Source: Nocardia donostiensis
Lineage (GTDB): Bacteria; Actinomycetota; Actinomycetes; Mycobacteriales; Mycobacteriaceae
Direction: 5' to 3'
Assembly: GCF_002081715.1 (NCBI RefSeq)
Contig: NZ_MUKP01000023.1
Location: 31,954-95,953 of the forward strand
Length of the DNA stretch: 64,000 nt
Numbering within the stretch: the first letter of the stretch is position 1; every line of letters begins with the position of its first letter. Shown here one piece after another: positions 41,727 to 50,082 of the stretch. The translations under genes and the position numbers were made by a program. A model generated the notes under the pieces. It did not search any database. It was not told the origin of the DNA and saw only the letters and a list, made by a program, of their open reading frames with translations.

Positions 41727-42593
41727 ATGCGTGACAAAACCGTCGGCTTGCTGTTGATCACGTATCAGAGCGCCGAGGATCTACCCACCTTCCTTGACTC
41801 CCTAGAGGCCGCGGTGGATCCGCTGGAAGTGGATGTGGTCTGCGTTGACAACACCTCGACCGACAACGGCCCTGACCTCGTCGAGAAGTTCGGTGGCCGA
41901 GTCACCCGCAACACCCGCAATGTCGGCCTGGCCGCTGCGATCAACCAGGCCGCGGCGCAGACCGACGCCGAATGGCTGCTGGTGGCCAACCCCGATACCC
42001 AGCTGGCGCCGGGCGCGATCTCGGCGCTGGTAGAGACCGCGAAGGCCGAGGACCGGATCGGGATGATCGGCCCGCGCATCCTGCGTCTGGACGGCACCCC
42101 GTATCCGAGCGGGCGCAGGTTCCCGTCGCTGCTGGTCGGCATCGCGCATGCACTGCTGGGCGGCGTGTGGCCGGGTAATCCGGCTACCCGCCGGTATTTC
42201 GGCCGAACGGTCACCGAGGTCAGCGATGTGGACTGGATCTCGGGCTGCTGCATGCTGTTCCGTCGGGAAGCTTTCGAGGCAGTCGGCGGGTTCGATACCC
42301 GTTACTTCCTGTATTTCGAGGAAACGAAGATGGCGTTGGATATGCACCGCGCCGGCTGGCGGGTGGTGCTGGATCCGAGCGTGGCGATCCGGCATCGGGA
42401 GGGCGGCAGCATGCGTTCGGCGCCGTTCCGCAAGGTCCGCAGCCATCACCGCTCCGCGTTGCGGTTCTACTGCGACTACCACAAAGGCTCGCCGTGGATC
42501 GTGTTTGCGCCGCTGGTCGCGGTGGGGCTGGTGGTGCGCGGGCTGCTTGCGACGGCCCGCACAGCCCTCACCGGCCGGCTCGCGAAGCATTGA
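41727..42593 (+). CDS. Glycosyltransferase family 2
   Basis: A 288-residue GT2 (GT-A fold) enzyme: VGLLLITYQSAEDLPTFLDSLEAAVDPLEVDVVCVDNTSTDNG, NVGLAAAINQAA, WLLVANPDTQLAPGAISALV with the DxD-like NPDT, and VDWISGCCMLFRREAFEAVGGFDTRYFLYFEETKMALDMHRAGW. This is the rhamnosyl/galactofuranosyl-type pattern (WbbL-like). A C-terminal hydrophobic segment (IVFAPLVAVGLVVRGLL) probably attaches it to the membrane. The acceptor is unknown. ATG 41727 was chosen. Confidence 0.9.
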   Translation: MRDKTVGLLLITYQSAEDLPTFLDSLEAAVDPLEVDVVCVDNTSTDNGPDLVEKFGGRVTRNTRNVGLAAAINQAAAQTDAEWLLVANPDTQLAPGAISALVETAKAEDRIGMIGPRILRLDGTPYPSGRRFPSLLVGIAHALLGGVWPGNPATRRYFGRTVTEVSDVDWISGCCMLFRREAFEAVGGFDTRYFLYFEETKMALDMHRAGWRVVLDPSVAIRHREGGSMRSAPFRKVRSHHRSALRFYCDYHKGSPWIVFAPLVAVGLVVRGLLATARTALTGRLAKH

Positions 42594-42735
42594 CAGGCTG
42601 AGCACCCAGCTCGGTTCCCGGCCGCGCGGTGAACACCACCAACGTGCCGAGGCAACGCACGGGAACGTAGTATCCCGACAACCCTCTACTCGGATCGTCC
42701 GGCACGTTCCTGCCGGTGAAGGGAAGTGAACTGCC

Positions 42736-43842
42736 GTGGCCACGGTGACCTTCGACAACGCCACCCGGCGCTATCCGGGTGCGCGCACCCCCGCTGTCGA
42801 TCAGCTGAACCTCGAGATCGAGGACGGGGAATTCCTTGTGCTGGTCGGCCCCTCCGGGTGCGGTAAATCCACATCGCTGCGGATGCTCGCCGGGCTGGAG
42901 GAAGTGAACGACGGGCGGGTTCTGATCGGCGACAAAGACGTCACACACGCCGAACCCAAGGAACGCGATATCGCGATGGTGTTCCAGAACTATGCGCTGT
43001 ACCCGCATATGACGGTCGCCGAGAACATGGGTTTCGCGTTGAAACTGGCGAAGGTCGGCAAGGCGGAGCAGCAGGAACGGGTGCTGGCGGCGGCGAAGCT
43101 GCTCGATCTGGAGCAGTACCTGAACCGCAAACCGAAGGAACTGTCCGGCGGGCAGCGGCAGCGGGTGGCGATGGGGCGGGCGATCGTGCGGGAACCGCAG
43201 GTGTTCCTGATGGATGAGCCGCTGTCGAACCTGGACGCGAAACTGCGGGTGCAGACCCGCACCCAGATCGCCCAGCTGCAGCGCAGGCTCGGCACCACCA
43301 CGGTGTATGTCACCCACGATCAGGTGGAGGCGATGACCATGGGGGATCGGGTCGCGGTGCTGAAGGACGGCTTGCTGCAGCAGTGCGCGTCACCGCGTGA
43401 TCTGTACCGCGATCCGGCGAACGTGTTCGTTGCCGGGTTCATGGGCTCGCCCGCGATGAACCTGTTCACGTTGCCGGTTTCCGCCGGTTCGGCGCAGCTG
43501 GGCGGGCATACGCTGCGGCTGCCACGTGAGGTAGCCGATGCGGCGGGCAGCTCGATCACCGTCGGTATCCGGCCGGAGCATTTCGAGCTCGGCTCCGATT
43601 CCGCGCCGGAGGTCGGCGGTGCCGGGATCGAGATGGAGGTCGACGTCGTCGAGGAACTCGGTTCGGACGCCTATATCTACGGCCGCACCATCGCCGACGG
43701 CGCGAACGACGGAGCAGGGCACACCATCGTCACGCGGGCGGATTGGCGCAACCCGCCCGCCAGGGGCAGCCGCCTCTACCTCACCGCCGACCCCGAGCAC
43801 ACCTATTTCTTCTCCGCCGAGGACGGCGCACGGCTCGACTGA
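42736..43842 (+). CDS. Carbohydrate ABC transporter ATPase (MalK/UgpC/SugC type)
   Basis: A 368-residue ABC ATPase with Walker A LVGPSGCGKST, Q-loop IAMVFQNYALYPHMTV, signature ELSGGQRQRVAMGRAI, Walker B VFLMDEPLSNLDAKLRV and switch VYVTHDQVEAMTMGDR. A C-terminal TOBE/OB regulatory domain follows (VGIRPEHFELG, LGSDAYIYGR). This layout drives sugar importers and one ATPase often serves several systems. No permease is adjacent; the lpqY-sugA-sugB-like operon at 47.7 kb lacks its own ATPase and is the natural partner. Confidence 0.9.
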   Translation: MATVTFDNATRRYPGARTPAVDQLNLEIEDGEFLVLVGPSGCGKSTSLRMLAGLEEVNDGRVLIGDKDVTHAEPKERDIAMVFQNYALYPHMTVAENMGFALKLAKVGKAEQQERVLAAAKLLDLEQYLNRKPKELSGGQRQRVAMGRAIVREPQVFLMDEPLSNLDAKLRVQTRTQIAQLQRRLGTTTVYVTHDQVEAMTMGDRVAVLKDGLLQQCASPRDLYRDPANVFVAGFMGSPAMNLFTLPVSAGSAQLGGHTLRLPREVADAAGSSITVGIRPEHFELGSDSAPEVGGAGIEMEVDVVEELGSDAYIYGRTIADGANDGAGHTIVTRADWRNPPARGSRLYLTADPEHTYFFSAEDGARLD

Positions 43843-43863
43843 GCCGCGGACCCGCGGATGCGG

Positions 43864-44337
43864 TCAGTCGGCAACGCCAGGCTCGGAGGCAGGCGTTTCG
43901 CCGCTGAACCGCCTCGCGATGCGATCGAAGAGCTCGACGACAGCGGTTCGGTCGGCCGGCGGTAGCGCTCCGAACAACTCCTCGGCCAGCGTCGTAGCCT
44001 CGGCATCCATGCGTGCGACGGTCGTCCTGCCTTCGTCGGTCAACTCGACGAGCACCGCGCGCCGGTCGCGGGCGTGTTCGGCGCGGGTGACCAAACCAGC
44101 GTCGGCTAACGCGTCGACCAGCGTGGTCACGTTGCGGGGGGTGACCCGGAGCCGATCGGCTAGTCCGCGTTGGGTGATGGGGCCGTGGCGTGCCACTTCC
44201 CACAGTGCGGTGGCGCGGGCCTGGGTAAGGCCGCCTTCACGCAGCGCGGATCGCATGTCATCGGTGATCAGGCTCGCGACCGCGAGCAGTCGATCGAACA
44301 CTTCTCGAGATGATGAATATTGTTCATCATGTAGCAT
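43864..44337 (-). CDS. MarR-family transcriptional regulator
   Basis: A 157-residue winged-helix dimeric regulator: LTQARATALWEVARHGPITQRGLADRLRVTPRNVTTLVDALADAGLVTRAEHARDRRAVLVELTDEGR is the DNA-binding core with its wing. Several in-frame starts exist (44355, 44337, GTG 44301) and none has a good ribosome site; the palindrome at 44310-44330 overlaps the first codons if the ATGs are used, which slightly favours GTG 44301. It is divergent from the SnoaL-like gene and probably represses it and itself. Confidence 0.85.
   Translation of the reverse strand: MLHDEQYSSSREVFDRLLAVASLITDDMRSALREGGLTQARATALWEVARHGPITQRGLADRLRVTPRNVTTLVDALADAGLVTRAEHARDRRAVLVELTDEGRTTVARMDAEATTLAEELFGALPPADRTAVVELFDRIARRFSGETPASEPGVAD
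44310..44330. promoter_or_regulatory. MarR operator palindrome
   Basis: The arms ATGATGAA and TTCATCAT are perfectly symmetrical around TATTG. The site lies between the marR and SnoaL-like genes, 46 bases before the ATG at 44376. Position and symmetry suit a MarR dimer controlling both divergent genes. Confidence 0.65.
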
Positions 44338-44375
44338 GTTCTTCAGTTTACTCATGCTCGATCGAGAGGAAGACC

Positions 44376-44792
44376 ATGAACCTCGCGGAAAAGAACGTCG
44401 CACTGCTGCGTACCGCTTACAACCGCCTGATGCAGCACAAAGACCTCGACGAAAGCCTCGAACTGCTCACAGACGATTTCATCGCCAACATTCCTGGCCT
44501 GGACGAGCCGCGACGCGGACGAGACGCCTGGCGGTTCGGGGTCGAGGCCATGCACGAAGCCTTTCCCGATCTCCGGGTAGAGATCGAGAACATCTTCAGC
44601 GTGGGCGACGAAGTCGCGGTCCGCCTGCGGTTCAGTGGCACCCACAAGGGGACATTCCAGGGCATCGAACCCACCCACCGGACCGTGAACTTCCGCAGCC
44701 TCGAGCACTACCGGGTAGTGGGCGACAAGATCGCGGAGGAGTGGGTTGCACCGGATATCGCGAGCCTGATGCGGCAGCTCGGTATCCAATAG
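44376..44792 (+). CDS. SnoaL-like / NTF2-fold ester-cyclase family protein
   Basis: A 138-residue NTF2-fold protein: NVALLRTAYNRLMQHKDLDESLELLTDDFIANIPG, GRDAWRFGVEAMHEAFPDLRVEIENIFSVGDEVAVRLRFSGTHKGTFQGIEPTHRTVNFRSLEHYRVVGDKIAEEWVAPDIASLMRQLG. This is the SnoaL_2 pattern, whose members catalyse ring closure or isomerisation or merely bind small ligands. AGAGGAAG precedes the ATG. It is presumably induced by a phenolic or lipophilic ligand through the divergent MarR protein. Confidence 0.85.
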   Translation: MNLAEKNVALLRTAYNRLMQHKDLDESLELLTDDFIANIPGLDEPRRGRDAWRFGVEAMHEAFPDLRVEIENIFSVGDEVAVRLRFSGTHKGTFQGIEPTHRTVNFRSLEHYRVVGDKIAEEWVAPDIASLMRQLGIQ

Positions 44793-44912
44793 CGGTGATC
44801 ACGACCCCGGAAGCGCAATCATTCGGACTACGACGCAGCGAACTGCGGCTTCCAGCACCCGGAACGCGCGTCTGCTGCACAGTCGGGTCTGCGCGGTCCT
44901 AATGTTGCGGAC

Positions 44913-45884
44913 GTGACCGACCTGCTGGATATCGACTCTGTACACGTCTACGCCATCCCGCTGCGGTCCCGGTTCCGTGGCATCACCGTGCGGGAGGGCG
45001 TGCTGATGCGGGGGCCGCTGGGGTGGGGCGAGTTCTGTCCGTTCGCCGAATACGACGACCGGGAGGCCGCGCATTGGCTGGCCACCACGATCGAACAGAT
45101 GACGGCAGGCTGGCCGGAACCGGTGCGCGAGCAGGTCCCGATCAACTGCACGGTGCCGGCGGTGAGGCCGGAGCGGGCGCACGAGATCGTCGCCGCTTCC
45201 GGTTGCCGGACCGCGAAGGTGAAGGTCGCGGATCACCCGGAATCGCTACCCGAGGACCTGGCGCGATTGGCGGCGGTGCGGGCGGCGCTGGGGCCGAATG
45301 GAGCGGTGCGGGTGGACGCCAACGCCGTGTGGGATGTCGACACCGCCATCCGGCACATCGGGGAAATGGACCGAGCTGCAGACGGTTTGGAATACGTCGA
45401 ACAACCCTGCCGCTCCATCGAAGAACTGGCCGCGGTGCGGCGCCGGGTCGACGTCCGCATCGCCGCCGACGAATCCATCCGCCGCGCCGAGGACCCGATG
45501 CGGGTCGCCGTTGCCGGCGCCGCGGATATTGCGGTGCTCAAATGCACACCCCTGGGCGGGGTGCGCCGTGCCCTGCAGGTCGCCGAGGCCGCCGGATTGC
45601 CCTGCGTGGTGTCTTCGGCCCTGGAAACCAGCGTCGGCCTGTCCGCGCAACTCGCCCTGGCAGGTGCACTGCCCGAACTCGACTTCGCCTGCGGGCTGGG
45701 CACGGTATCGCTGTTCGAGGGGGATGTGGTGAGCGACCCGCTGCAGCCGCGCGACGGATACCTCCCGGTGCCGAGGACCCCGCCCGCACCGGCACCGGAA
45801 CTGCTGGAGCGCTACCGTCACCCGGACCCAGAACGAACAGCCTGGTGGCGCGAGCGTTTCGAACGAGTACTCGCGCTGGTCTGA
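44913..45884 (+). CDS. menC: o-Succinylbenzoate synthase
   Basis: A 323-residue enolase-superfamily enzyme of menaquinone synthesis, dehydrating SHCHC to o-succinylbenzoate. The barrel has the catalytic Lys pair in TAKVKVAD, metal ligands in VRVDANAVW, YVEQPC and IAADESI, and the second Lys in AVLKCTPLGG, followed by SSALETSVGLSAQLALA. Length and motif spacing fit actinobacterial MenC. The other men genes are not in the window. GTG start. Confidence 0.92.
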   Translation: MTDLLDIDSVHVYAIPLRSRFRGITVREGVLMRGPLGWGEFCPFAEYDDREAAHWLATTIEQMTAGWPEPVREQVPINCTVPAVRPERAHEIVAASGCRTAKVKVADHPESLPEDLARLAAVRAALGPNGAVRVDANAVWDVDTAIRHIGEMDRAADGLEYVEQPCRSIEELAAVRRRVDVRIAADESIRRAEDPMRVAVAGAADIAVLKCTPLGGVRRALQVAEAAGLPCVVSSALETSVGLSAQLALAGALPELDFACGLGTVSLFEGDVVSDPLQPRDGYLPVPRTPPAPAPELLERYRHPDPERTAWWRERFERVLALV

Positions 45885-45904
45885 CCGCACGCACGACGAG
45901 CCGC

Positions 45905-46414
45905 TCACCCCAGTCGCACACCGCAGCCGAGCATGGTGGTGCGCAGCAGCAAACCGGCTTCGGGACCGATGACACCTTCGACCAGATCGACGTAGCGAGT
46001 ACAGAACTCGGGGCCGTGCGCGGCATGTTCGCCGGAGTCGGGATCCAGATGGTGGGCCAGCTCGTGCAGCACCACCAGTTCCCGCAGCGCCCAGGCAGTT
46101 CCGCCGGTGTACAGGGGGACGGCGAGCACCCCGTCGGTCGCCTCGTAATGCGCGGCGGTGGTCCCGGCGCGCGCCCGCACGATCACCGGGACGGCGGCGC
46201 GTTCCCAGCGCGCGGCCACCCATCGCAGCGCCAGCACCTTCCGGCAATACACCGCCACCGACTCCACCGAAGCGAACCGCCGCTCCACCGGCAGCGTCAA
46301 CTGCGAGCCATGCACCTCGACCGTGCGATGCCCGAACGCGTCGGCCCGATCGAAGGCACCCCGCACCAGCTGCTCAGCGTCGTACACCTTGGCCCGCTGC
46401 GAATCCCGCGTCAT
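45905..46414 (-). CDS. Putative metallohydrolase (HELAHH), TIGR04338-like
   Basis: A 169-residue protein with the zincin motif LVVLHELAHHLDPDSGEHAAHGPEFC, in which HExxH and a downstream His could form the metal site. The conserved opening QRAKVYDAEQLVRGAFDRA and ALRWVAARW match an actinobacterial family annotated as putative metallohydrolase (TIGR04338). Function is unknown. The ATG at 46414 was chosen. A DUF2786 gene lies upstream on the same strand after a 323-base gap. Confidence 0.8.
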   Translation of the reverse strand: MTRDSQRAKVYDAEQLVRGAFDRADAFGHRTVEVHGSQLTLPVERRFASVESVAVYCRKVLALRWVAARWERAAVPVIVRARAGTTAAHYEATDGVLAVPLYTGGTAWALRELVVLHELAHHLDPDSGEHAAHGPEFCTRYVDLVEGVIGPEAGLLLRTTMLGCGVRLG

Positions 46415-46737
46415 CACCTGAGCCACCTCACGGGTACGCTGAGCACCGGGAGCCGGTAGCGTCCCAGCTCCTGCCCCGCTACATGCACGCCCCAGTCTCC
46501 CTCTGGTTACGCACGTCCCGGCGAAACACGGAGACAGCGGCCGCAGCTCCCCCGACCCCCTCTGTACCGGATCTTCCGGAGACAAGCAGCGCCCCACTGC
46601 GCGCAGGGCCTGCCACTACACGGCCCGGCCCAGCCGCCCATGCAGATCGGCGAAGCCCCGCGCCAGTCCGCGACACCCCGGTCTGCCGGATCTCCGGATA
46701 CAAGCAACTTTCCGCACTGCGTATGCAGGCTGGGCTG
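46415..46737. other. Intergenic region with diverged ~113-base direct repeat
   Basis: 323 bases without a credible gene. CCGGATCTTCCGGAGACAAG at about 46568 and CCGGATCTCCGGATACAAG at about 46681 open two related stretches (…CACTGCGCGCAGG… and …CACTGCGTATGCAGG…). This looks like an old tandem duplication; each unit has a TCCGGA-type dyad. A role as RNA or promoter is not shown. Confidence 0.4.
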
Positions 46738-47580
46738 CTACTCGCCACGGTCCAGCCTCCCCCGCGGGGCGGCGAGTTCGGGTGACGGGCCGAGGCGCGC
46801 GATGCGGCCCGCGTGGTCGCCTGCGCGACGTGCGGCCGGGGCGTAACCGGTGGATGCCTGCGGCCCGCGCCAGGTTCCGCGTGCCTCGGAGGTGCGAGAG
46901 TAGAAGTCGGCGAGTTCGATGTCCTTGTCGCGCAACACCAGCGCCGTCCCAGCCGACCCGGCCACAGCGGATTCTGTTGCCTCGCGCCGCACTTGCGTTT
47001 TCACCTCGCCCAGGCGAGCACCGATGCGGGCGGCGAACGCCATCTGGAAATTGAGGCGAGCCGTCACCCCCGCGACCGGCGTGCGCACCCGACGGCGCAC
47101 CCGGCGGCCGCCCCGGACCTCGACGACGGTTTTCTCCATCGTCGCGCAACGGTAGGCGCCGGATTTGATGTATCGATCCGAGGCTCGCACCATCTGCACC
47201 AGCAGGCTGGCATACAGCGCCTCACAGGTCGCGATATCGGATTCGAAACCATAGGCGAACACCTGTGTCGAAGTGCGAGTCACATCACATCGCACATCGT
47301 TGGCGTCGGCGATCGCCACGAACAGCTGCACGTAGGTGCGCAGCCCCTTTTTGCCCGCTTCGCCGATCTGGATCATCCGCTGGATCGGGGTGGTCCTGCG
47401 CTCGCGCCCGGCCACATGCGCACGCGCCACAGCCAGATCGATGGAAGACCTGGTGGCCAGGCGTTGCGCGGCGGCGAGGAACGCCTCGGCCTCGTGTTCG
47501 TTGTCGGTGGATTCCGCCTTGCGCAGCAGCCCGCCGATGCGAGTGAGCATCCGGTCGGGTCGCGCGTCGGCAGTAGACAT
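46738..47580 (-). CDS. DUF2786 domain protein
   Basis: A 280-residue protein. The N-terminal DUF2786 motif is MLTRIGGLLRKAESTDNEHEAEAFLAAAQRLATRSSIDLAVARA. A middle region (VQLFVAIADANDVRCDVTRTSTQVFAYGFESDIATCEALYASLLVQMVRASDRYIKSGA) and a basic segment (VRGGRRVRRRVRTPVAG) follow. The family is widespread in actinobacteria, phages and bacteria with unknown function. ATG 47580 was chosen. It may share a biological role with the metallohydrolase downstream. Confidence 0.8.
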   Translation of the reverse strand: MSTADARPDRMLTRIGGLLRKAESTDNEHEAEAFLAAAQRLATRSSIDLAVARAHVAGRERRTTPIQRMIQIGEAGKKGLRTYVQLFVAIADANDVRCDVTRTSTQVFAYGFESDIATCEALYASLLVQMVRASDRYIKSGAYRCATMEKTVVEVRGGRRVRRRVRTPVAGVTARLNFQMAFAARIGARLGEVKTQVRREATESAVAGSAGTALVLRDKDIELADFYSRTSEARGTWRGPQASTGYAPAARRAGDHAGRIARLGPSPELAAPRGRLDRGE

Positions 47581-47701
47581 CGCCCGCAAGAGTAGTCAGC
47601 CGGAAACGGCACCGGGCGGCGCGCACTGTGCGCACCATGTATGTTGCCATGTGCACCGGCTGGGTGTGCTGCCGCTCACGTCTCGACCCTGGAGTTCTGC
47701 G

Positions 47702-48985
47702 ATGGCTTTGACAAAGGTGCCGCCTCTACGCGCCGCACTCATGCTGACCAGCATCGCGATACTGACGGCGGCATTCACCACCGCGTGCTCCAGTGACACC
47801 GGCTCCGACCCCACCACCGAGAACCTCACCGGCCGCGGCCCCATCACCTACGTCGAAGGCAAGGACACCACCGAGACGGGTGTCGTCAAACAGCTCATCG
47901 ACCGGTGGAACGCCGCCCACCCCGACGAACCGGTCACCTACAAGGAACAGTCCAACGACGCCTCGGCCCAGTACGACGATCTGGTCGAGCACATGCGCTC
48001 GAAATCCGCCGAATACGATGTGGTCGCCCTGGATGTGCCATGGACCGCCGAATTCGCGGCGAAGGGCTGGATCCAGCCGCTGGAGGACTCGTTCGCGATC
48101 GACACCTCCACCCTGCTGTCCCCGCCGGTCGCCAGCGCCACCTACAACGAAACCCTCTACGCCGCGCCCCGCAACACCAACGGCGGCTTGCTGTTCTACC
48201 GCAAGGATCTGGTGCCGCACCCGCCGCGCACCTGGAACGAGATGCTGGCCCAATGCCCTATCGCGCGCGAGCACAACATCGGCTGCTACGCCGGGCAGTT
48301 CGCACCTTATGAGGGCTTGACGGTGAACACCGCTGAGGTCATCAATGCCTTCGGTGGCACCTTCGTCGGATCCGACGGCAAAACCCCCACGGTTAACACC
48401 CCGCAGGCACGGGCAGGCCTTGGCACCCTGGTCGACGCCTACCGCAGGGGCGATATCCCGGAACAGGCCATCACCTTCAAGGAGCCGGAGAGCGGTGCCG
48501 CGTTCACCCAGGGCAGACTGCTGTTCCTGCGGTCCTGGCCGTCCACCTACGGCGACGCCGCCTCGGAATCCTCGGCCGTGCGCGATAAGTTCGGTGTGGC
48601 GCCGCTGCCCGGCGAAACCGGTATCGGCGCATCCACACTCGGCGGCTACAACGCCGCAATCAGCGCGTTCTCCAAGAACAAGGCCACCGCACTCGATTTC
48701 CTCCGGTTCCTGATCAGCGAGGACGCCCAGCACATCATCGCCTCTGGTGCGCTGCCTTCGGTGCGCGGATCGATCTATGACGACCCGGCACTGATCGCGA
48801 AAATGCCGTATCTGCCCGCGCTCAAGGATTCGATTTCCAACGCGGTACCCCGGCCGGTCACGCCGTTCTACCCGGCTGTATCCAAGGCCATCCAGGACAA
48901 CGCTTATGCTGCCCTGAACGGAACCAAGTCCGTGGACGACGCGATCATCGGCATTCAGAAGGGCATCGAGACGGCCGGATCGTAG
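47702..48985 (+). CDS. lpqY: LpqY-like sugar-binding lipoprotein
   Basis: A 427-residue extracellular solute-binding protein (family 1) with lipobox FTTACS. Segments YDVVALDVPWTAEFAAKGWIQPLEDSF, YNETLYAAPRNTNGGLLFYRKDLV, LPSVRGSIYDDPALIAKMPYLPALKDSISNAVPRPVTPFYPAVSKAI match mycobacterial LpqY, which captures trehalose released from mycolate transfer. The two permease genes follow at once. A related disaccharide is possible as ligand. ATG 47702 was chosen. Confidence 0.87.
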   Translation: MALTKVPPLRAALMLTSIAILTAAFTTACSSDTGSDPTTENLTGRGPITYVEGKDTTETGVVKQLIDRWNAAHPDEPVTYKEQSNDASAQYDDLVEHMRSKSAEYDVVALDVPWTAEFAAKGWIQPLEDSFAIDTSTLLSPPVASATYNETLYAAPRNTNGGLLFYRKDLVPHPPRTWNEMLAQCPIAREHNIGCYAGQFAPYEGLTVNTAEVINAFGGTFVGSDGKTPTVNTPQARAGLGTLVDAYRRGDIPEQAITFKEPESGAAFTQGRLLFLRSWPSTYGDAASESSAVRDKFGVAPLPGETGIGASTLGGYNAAISAFSKNKATALDFLRFLISEDAQHIIASGALPSVRGSIYDDPALIAKMPYLPALKDSISNAVPRPVTPFYPAVSKAIQDNAYAALNGTKSVDDAIIGIQKGIETAGS

Positions 48986-49029
48986 CGGTTGTTCAGCCGG
49001 ACCCGACGAGCCCGTAGGAGAGAGTAACG

Positions 49030-50082
49030 GTGTCGGATCCTTCCGGAGCGGCCGCGCAGGTGCCGATCCGCCAACAGAAAACTCGGCCGGACCCGATGCG
49101 TGGTGGGCCGAGCGATAAACGTGGCCTCGGGGCATCGTTGACCGACCAGCTGCGGCATTCGGGCCGGGCCTGGCTGTTCGTGGCACCGGTGCTGATCACC
49201 CTCGGCGTGGTCATCGGGTATCCGGTGCTCCAAGCGCTGTGGATGTCGTTCCATGCCGACGACACGCTCGATTCGGCGACCGGCTTGTTCGTCGAAGACG
49301 GCTCGACCACCTTGTACAACTACACGCACTGGGTACTCGGCCAATGCCGGATGGTCACCGGCGGCACCACCAGCTGCCCCACCGGCAACCTGGGCTCCCA
49401 GTTCTGGACGGCGGTCGGCGTCACCCTGTTCTTCACCGTGGTCACGGTGTCACTGGAGATCGCGATCGGCCTCGGTATGGCGATCGTGATGGGCAAAACC
49501 TTCCGCGGCCGCGCCCTGCTGCGCGCCGCGGTGCTCATCCCGTGGGCGATCCCGACAGCGGTGACCGCGCGGCTGTGGGAATTCATGTTCCAGTACGACG
49601 GCGTGGTCAACCGGGTGCTCGGCACCAGCATCCTGTGGACCTCGGACGCCTGGTCTGCCCGGTTCGCGGTGATCGTCGCCGATGTGTGGAAAACCGCGCC
49701 GTTCATGGCGTTGCTGCTGCTGGCAGGTCTGCAGGTGATCCCGAACGACGTGTACGAGGCCGCCCGAGTCGACGGCGCGTCCGCCTGGCAGCGGTTCACC
49801 CAGATCACGCTGCCGCTGCTGAAGCCAGCGCTGCTGGTCGCGGTGCTGTTCCGCACCATGGATGCGTTACGCATGTACGATCTGCCCGCGATCATGACCA
49901 GCAATAACCCGGCTACCCGGACGCTGTCGATGCTGGTGGTCGAGCAGACCAGGCAGGGACCCCACAGTGCGGCTGCGCTGTCGACGATCACCTTCCTCCT
50001 GATCTTCGCGGTGGCGTTCGTGCTGGTGAAGATTCTCGGTGCGAACGCGGTGCGGACGCAGGAAGAGCAGCGGAAAGCATGA
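49030..50082 (+). CDS. sugA: SugA-like ABC sugar permease
   Basis: A 350-residue MalF-type permease with six membrane helices, from WLFVAPVLITLGVVIGYPVLQALWMSF onward. The EAA loop that contacts the ATPase is YEAARVDGASAWQRFTQITLPLLKPALLVAV. The first outside loop is long and holds two Cys (GQCRMVTGGTTSCPTG) that may form a disulfide. The N-terminal ~45 residues are charged and cytoplasmic. GTG start; the stop overlaps the next gene. Confidence 0.9.
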   Translation: MSDPSGAAAQVPIRQQKTRPDPMRGGPSDKRGLGASLTDQLRHSGRAWLFVAPVLITLGVVIGYPVLQALWMSFHADDTLDSATGLFVEDGSTTLYNYTHWVLGQCRMVTGGTTSCPTGNLGSQFWTAVGVTLFFTVVTVSLEIAIGLGMAIVMGKTFRGRALLRAAVLIPWAIPTAVTARLWEFMFQYDGVVNRVLGTSILWTSDAWSARFAVIVADVWKTAPFMALLLLAGLQVIPNDVYEAARVDGASAWQRFTQITLPLLKPALLVAVLFRTMDALRMYDLPAIMTSNNPATRTLSMLVVEQTRQGPHSAAALSTITFLLIFAVAFVLVKILGANAVRTQEEQRKA

